A model generated the notes under the pieces. The model was given only the letters and a program-made list of their open reading frames with translations, had not been told where the DNA came from and searched no databases. From contig DAOULG010000273.1 of the NCBI GenBank assembly GCA_034420495.1, positions 1 to 9,847 of the forward strand: a stretch of DNA of 9,847 nucleotides, given 5' to 3'. How positions within the stretch are numbered: the first letter of the stretch is position 1; every line of letters starts with the position of its first letter. The stretch is from VYDC01 sp034420495 (GTDB lineage: Bacteria; Chloroflexota; Dehalococcoidia; UBA2979). Positions 6,439-9,847 of this stretch are shown here, piece by piece. Both the position numbers and the translations under genes were made by a program.

Positions 6439-8547
6439 ATGCCAGAGCCGGCCGCACCCTCCCACCGCGAGCAGCAGGAGCGCGAGGCGGCGCGCGGGCG
6501 TGCCGAGGCGCTGCGCGGCGAGATCCGCTACCACGACCACCGCTACTACGTGCTCGACGATCCCGCCATCGGCGACGGCGAGTACGACGCGCTCCTGCGC
6601 GAGCTCCGGGATCTCGAGGAGCGCCACCCCGAGCTCGTCACGCCGGACTCGCCGACGCAGCGGGTCGCGGGGGAGCCGCAGCAGCAGTTCGGCGTCGTCG
6701 AGCATGCCTCGCCGATGCTCTCGCTCGGCAACGCGTTCGACGACGCAGGGCTCCGCGCCTGGCACCGGCGCGTGCTGCGCGAGGTCGGCGCCGACGCCGT
6801 GGCGATGGTCTGCGAGCCCAAGATCGACGGGCTGGCGATCTCCCTGCTCTACGAGGGGGGGCGCTTCGTCCGCGGCGCCACGCGCGGCGACGGGCTCCGC
6901 GGGGAGGACGTGACGGCGAACCTGCGCACGCTGCGCGAGATCCCGCCGAGCATCCTCAGGCCGGAGAGCGACGACCGGGCGCAGGCCCGGGCCGCAGCCC
7001 CCTCCTTCGAGGTCCGCGGCGAGGTCTACATGACCCGCGAGGAGTTCGAGCGGCTCAACGCGGAGCGCGCGGGCTCGGGGCAGCAGCTCTACATGAACCC
7101 GCGCAACACCACGGCGGGGTCGCTCCGGCAGCTCGATCCCGCCGTCACCGCCTCCCGCCGCCTCCGCTTCTTCGCCTACCAGCTCGGGGGCCCGGGCGGA
7201 GGGGCCGCCTCGGCCTCCCAGTGGGAGGCGATCGGGCGGCTCCGGGAGTGGGGCTTCCCGACGAACCCCGGCAGCGAGCGCTTCGAGGGGATCGACGACG
7301 TCGCGGCGTTCTGCCGCAGGTGGGAGGAGCGCCGCGGCGATCTCGCCTACGAGATCGACGGCATCGTGGTGAAGGTCGACGACGTCGCGCTGCAGCGCCA
7401 GCTCGGCTCCGTCGGGCGCGAGCCGCGGTGGGCGATCGCCTACAAGTTCCCCGCCGAGCAGGCCGTCACCCGGCTCCTCGAGATCGAGATCTCCGTCGGC
7501 CGGACGGGCGTGCTCACGCCGTACGCCGTGCTCGAGCCGGTCGTCGTCGGGGGGGCGACCGTGAGCAAGGCCACCCTGCACAACGAGGCCCACGTGGACG
7601 GGCTCGACATCCGCATCGGCGACGACGTGATCGTGCAGCGCGCCGGCGACGTCATCCCGCAGGTCGTCGGGCCGGTCCTGGCGCGGCGGCGCGGACGCAG
7701 GAAGCCGAGGCGCTTCCAGATGCCGACGCGCTGCCCCTCCTGCAACCACGACGCCGCACGGGACGAGGGCGACGCCGCGCTCTACTGCGTCAACCGCGAC
7801 TGCCCCGCGCAGTTCGAGAGGCTGGTGGGGCACTACGCCTCGCGCGGCGGGATGGACATCGAGGGCCTCGGCGAGCGGCTCTCGCGCCAGCTCGTCGCGA
7901 GCGGGCTCCTGCAGAGCCTCTCCGACATCTACGCGCTCGGCGCGCGGCGCGAGGAGCTGCTGGCGCTCGATCGCATGGGCGAGCGGCGCCTCGACGGCCT
8001 GCTGGCGCAGATCGAGGCGAGCAAGGCGCGGCCGCTCCGGCGCCTGCTGGTCGCGCTCGGCATCCGGCACGTCGGGGAGGAGACGGCGACGGCGCTCGCC
8101 GTGCACTTCGGGGAGGCGGAGGCGCTCCGGGAGGCGTCGAGCGCCGAGCTCGAGGAGATCGAGGGCATAGGCCCCACCGTCTCGCGCTCCGTCGTGGACT
8201 ACCTCGGCGACCCGGCCAACCGCGCCCTGCTGGAGAGGCTCCGCGCCGCCGGCGTGCGCATGAGCGACGATGTCTCGGCGCGCGGCGGCCCCCTCGAGGG
8301 CGAGACGATCGTCGTGACCGGCGCGCTCGGCCGCTGGTCGCGCAACGAGGTGGAGACGCTGGTCAAGGAGCTGGGCGGGCGGATCGGCTCCGCCGTGACC
8401 AAGAACACGACGCTGCTCGTCGCCGGCGCGGGGGGCGGCGCGAAGCGCGCCCGCGCCGAGGAGCTCGGCACCCCGATCCGCGACGAGGCCGCCTTCCTCG
8501 AGCTGCTCTCAGAGCGCGGTTGGCGGGAGCCGGCGCCCGCGCCCTAG
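6439..8547 (+). CDS. ligA: NAD-dependent DNA ligase
   Basis: LigA seals nicks between Okazaki fragments and in repair, using NAD+ to adenylate its active-site lysine. The 702 residues hold the full domain order. Domain Ia has YHDHRYYVLDDPAIGDGEYD (31-50). The adenylation domain has the catalytic K128 (CEPKIDG), EVRGEVYM (191-198), EIDGIVVKVDD (305-315) and AYKFP with K336. The OB fold follows with GRTGVLTP and GGATVSKATLHN. The zinc finger has C432, C435, C450 and C455. Helix-hairpin-helix repeats span about 460-590, and a C-terminal BRCT domain about 616-695 (IVVTGAL, TLLVAGAGGGAKRARAEELG). It is some 30 residues longer than E. coli LigA, partly from an Ala/Arg-rich insert around 177-188. 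ATG at 6439 follows the TATACT element; an upstream in-frame GTG would read through both promoters. No Shine-Dalgarno is visible, consistent with a leaderless mRNA. Confidence 0.98.
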   Translation: MPEPAAPSHREQQEREAARGRAEALRGEIRYHDHRYYVLDDPAIGDGEYDALLRELRDLEERHPELVTPDSPTQRVAGEPQQQFGVVEHASPMLSLGNAFDDAGLRAWHRRVLREVGADAVAMVCEPKIDGLAISLLYEGGRFVRGATRGDGLRGEDVTANLRTLREIPPSILRPESDDRAQARAAAPSFEVRGEVYMTREEFERLNAERAGSGQQLYMNPRNTTAGSLRQLDPAVTASRRLRFFAYQLGGPGGGAASASQWEAIGRLREWGFPTNPGSERFEGIDDVAAFCRRWEERRGDLAYEIDGIVVKVDDVALQRQLGSVGREPRWAIAYKFPAEQAVTRLLEIEISVGRTGVLTPYAVLEPVVVGGATVSKATLHNEAHVDGLDIRIGDDVIVQRAGDVIPQVVGPVLARRRGRRKPRRFQMPTRCPSCNHDAARDEGDAALYCVNRDCPAQFERLVGHYASRGGMDIEGLGERLSRQLVASGLLQSLSDIYALGARREELLALDRMGERRLDGLLAQIEASKARPLRRLLVALGIRHVGEETATALAVHFGEAEALREASSAELEEIEGIGPTVSRSVVDYLGDPANRALLERLRAAGVRMSDDVSARGGPLEGETIVVTGALGRWSRNEVETLVKELGGRIGSAVTKNTTLLVAGAGGGAKRARAEELGTPIRDEAAFLELLSERGWREPAPAP

Positions 8548-8554
8548 CGCCGGC

Positions 8555-8580
8555 CGCCCGGTCCCGGAGGCGACCGGGCG
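8555..8580 (+). terminator. Hairpin downstream of ligA
   Basis: CGCCCGGTC (8555-8563) and GACCGGGCG (8572-8580) form a perfect 9-bp stem with an 8-base loop, starting eight bases after the ligA stop. No T-run follows. It is the best hairpin in the ligA-mreB gap and lies upstream of the mreB promoter, so it probably ends the ligA transcript. Confidence 0.55.
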
Positions 8581-8607
8581 CATCGCGCGAGGCGGCGCGC
8601 ACCGTCT

Positions 8608-8637
8608 TTGCGGGGCCGGTGCCGGCGGCCCTATACT
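8608..8637 (+). promoter_or_regulatory. Sigma70-type promoter of mreB
   Basis: TTGCGG (8608-8613) and TATACT (8632-8637) are separated by 18 bases. Transcription would begin near 8644, giving a leader of about 39 bases before the GTG at 8683. The promoter excludes the longer in-frame start at 8608. Confidence 0.7.
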
Positions 8638-8682
8638 CCCGGTCGGGGGGATGTGCAGCCCCCTCTAGGTACCGGTGCCACC

Positions 8683-9744
8683 GTGATAAACCTGCTCTCC
8701 AGCTTCCTCGGGATGTTCTCCCGCGACATCGGGATCGATCTCGGCACGGCGAACACGCTCGTGAGCGTCCGCGGCCGCGGGATCGTGATCGACGAGCCGT
8801 CCGTCGTCGCCATCGACCGCCGCACGAAGCGCATCCTCGCGATCGGCGACGAGGCGAAGAGGATGGTGGGGCGCACGCCGGCTTCGATCGTGGCGGTGCG
8901 CCCGCTCCGCGACGGCGTCATCTCGGACTTCACCGTCACCGAGCGCATGCTCCAGTACTTCATCCGCTCGGTGAACGAGCGGCTCGGCGTGGGGATACCG
9001 AAGCCGCGCGTGGTGATCGGCATCCCCTCCGGAGCCACGGAGGTCGAGAAGCGCGCCGTGCACGACGCCGCCCTCGCGGCGGGGGCGCGATCCGCCTACC
9101 TGATCGAGGAGCCGATGGCGGCGGCGATCGGCTCCGGGCTCCCGGTGATGAGCCCGACGGGCTCGATGATCGTCGACGTCGGCGGCGGGACCACGGAGGT
9201 CGCCGTGATCGCGCTCGGCGGCATCATCGTCTCGGGCTCCGTCCGCGCGGCCGGCGACGCCATGGACCAGGCGATCACCTCCTACGCGCGCCAGGTGCAC
9301 AACATGCTCGTCGGGGAGCGGAGCGCCGAGAGCGCGAAGATCGAGGCCGGATCCGCCTACCCCCTCGAGGACGAGAGCACGGTCGAGCTCCGGGGCCGCG
9401 ACCTGGCGACGGGGCTCCCGAAGGCGGTGGAGATATCGACGGTCGAGCTCCGCGACGCGCTCTCGCCGGTGACGAACGAGCTGGTCAACACGGTGCGGGC
9501 CACCATCGAGGTCACCCCGCCGGAGCTCGTCTCCGACCTGATGATGCACGGCATCGCGGTCGCCGGCGGCGGCTCGCTGCTGCGCGGTCTCGACCGCCGC
9601 ATCGCCGCGGAGACGCGCTTCCCCGTCTACGTCGCGGAGGATCCGCTGCGCGCCGTCGTCCGGGGCAGCGCCGAGGCGCTCTCCGAGGCGGGGACGCTGG
9701 AGAAGGTGCGGGCGGGCATCGCCACCAGGCGGCCGCCCCGGTAG
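8683..9744 (+). CDS. mreB: Rod shape-determining protein MreB (bacterial actin)
   Basis: MreB is an ATP-binding actin homologue that forms membrane-bound filaments and guides the elongation machinery in rod-shaped cells. The 353 residues show phosphate loop 1 (DIGIDLGTANT, 15-25), phosphate loop 2 (IVDVGGGTTEVAVI, 163-176), the adenosine motif (GIAVAGGGSLLRGL, 290-303) and EEPMAAAIGSGLPV (142-155). The hydrophobic start MINLLSSFLGMF may be the membrane-binding helix. GTG at 8683 gives an N-terminus like that of E. coli MreB; ATG at 8713 is the main alternative and would lose that helix. Near the C-terminus, VVRGSAEAL stands where a G-T/G-G motif is usual. MreB and the probable mreC beyond it suggest the classic mre operon and a rod-shaped cell with a peptidoglycan wall. 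Confidence 0.97.
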   Translation: MINLLSSFLGMFSRDIGIDLGTANTLVSVRGRGIVIDEPSVVAIDRRTKRILAIGDEAKRMVGRTPASIVAVRPLRDGVISDFTVTERMLQYFIRSVNERLGVGIPKPRVVIGIPSGATEVEKRAVHDAALAAGARSAYLIEEPMAAAIGSGLPVMSPTGSMIVDVGGGTTEVAVIALGGIIVSGSVRAAGDAMDQAITSYARQVHNMLVGERSAESAKIEAGSAYPLEDESTVELRGRDLATGLPKAVEISTVELRDALSPVTNELVNTVRATIEVTPPELVSDLMMHGIAVAGGGSLLRGLDRRIAAETRFPVYVAEDPLRAVVRGSAEALSEAGTLEKVRAGIATRRPPR

Positions 9745-9773
9745 CTCGGCGACGCGCTCCCGCCACACTCGCG

Positions 9774-9800
9774 GATCGCTCTCCGCCGCAGGCGGCGATC
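9774..9800 (+). other. Hairpin in the mreB-mreC gap
   Basis: GATCGC (9774-9779) pairs with GCGATC (9795-9800). After a one-sided TCTC bulge, CGCC (9784-9787) pairs with GGCG (9791-9794) around loop GCA. No U-tract follows. It lies between the mreB stop (9744) and the probable mreC start (9823), where it could partly terminate or stabilise the mreB 3' end. Confidence 0.45.
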
Positions 9801-9822
9801 GGAGGGCCGGGGAGACAGGCAC

Positions 9823-9847
9823 GTGGCCGGGAGTCGAGGCGCGGCGT
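9823..9847 (+). CDS. mreC: Probable start of mreC (truncated by window edge)
   Basis: GTG at 9823 is preceded by a good Shine-Dalgarno (GGGGAGA, about nine bases upstream) and reads MAGSRGAA to the window end. Eight codons cannot identify a family. The call rests on position, because mreC follows mreB in most rod-shaped bacteria and often begins with a short Gly/Arg/Ala-rich cytoplasmic stretch before its membrane helix. Confidence 0.4.

Noticed and set aside
6424..8106. 560-residue open frame antisense to ligA
   Set aside because: It is composed of repetitive Arg/Asp/Glu/Leu/His-rich sequence with no motif, and lies wholly opposite a complete LigA with all its catalytic motifs.
8665..9822. 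385-residue open frame antisense to mreB
   Set aside because: It is an Asp/Arg/His-rich shadow of the MreB codons with no recognisable domain.

Overview
This is an ordinary chromosomal housekeeping window from a very GC-rich bacterium (about three quarters G+C by eye). Protein details suggest the phylum Chloroflexota: the FtsH protease-domain wording (GPRTFG..., VFLGRD-EQRDYSE), the MreB wording (GSAYPLE, RGRDL-TGLPK), and an L31-DUF1385 gene pair. Thermoleophilia-type Actinobacteriota remain possible, and this rests on recalled family wording, not on a search. I see no plasmid, phage, transposon, CRISPR array, tRNA or rRNA. Almost every base lies in a gene or in a gap under 190 bases.

Layout. 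Bases 1-858 hold the 3' part of ftsH (+). It converges on a DedA-family membrane protein (878-1606, -). A divergent intergenic region with a clear sigma70-type promoter (TTGACC-17-TAGACT) then starts a ribosomal-protein run: rplU (L21), rpmA (L27), rpmE (zinc-type L31) and a DUF1385 membrane protein (1730-3632, +). This run meets a minus-strand histidine operon tail to tail, with a strong hairpin between them. The operon reads hisH-hisA-hisF-hisI in transcription order (about 6304 down to 3682). HisH and HisF together form imidazole glycerol phosphate synthase, HisA supplies its substrate, and HisI acts one step before HisA. A divergent promoter region (6305-6438) separates hisH from ligA (6439-8547, +), the NAD-dependent DNA ligase. 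Next come a hairpin, a second TATACT promoter, and mreB (8683-9744, +), the cell-shape actin. The probable first eight codons of mreC lie at the right edge.

Regulatory sequence is readable despite the GC content. Four -10 elements stand out as AT-rich islands (TAGACT, TACAAT, TATACT, TATACT). The ligA -10 is so close to the ATG that its mRNA is probably leaderless or nearly so. Several hairpins without U-tracts sit between genes. Start codons are often non-ATG: GTG for DUF1385, hisF, mreB and probably mreC, TTG or GTG for hisH, and possibly CTG for dedA.

I found no undescribed system here. The points most worth a second look are the unexplained L31-DUF1385 linkage, the near-leaderless ligA, the mreB-mreC intergenic hairpin and the histidine-containing, divergent DedA protein.
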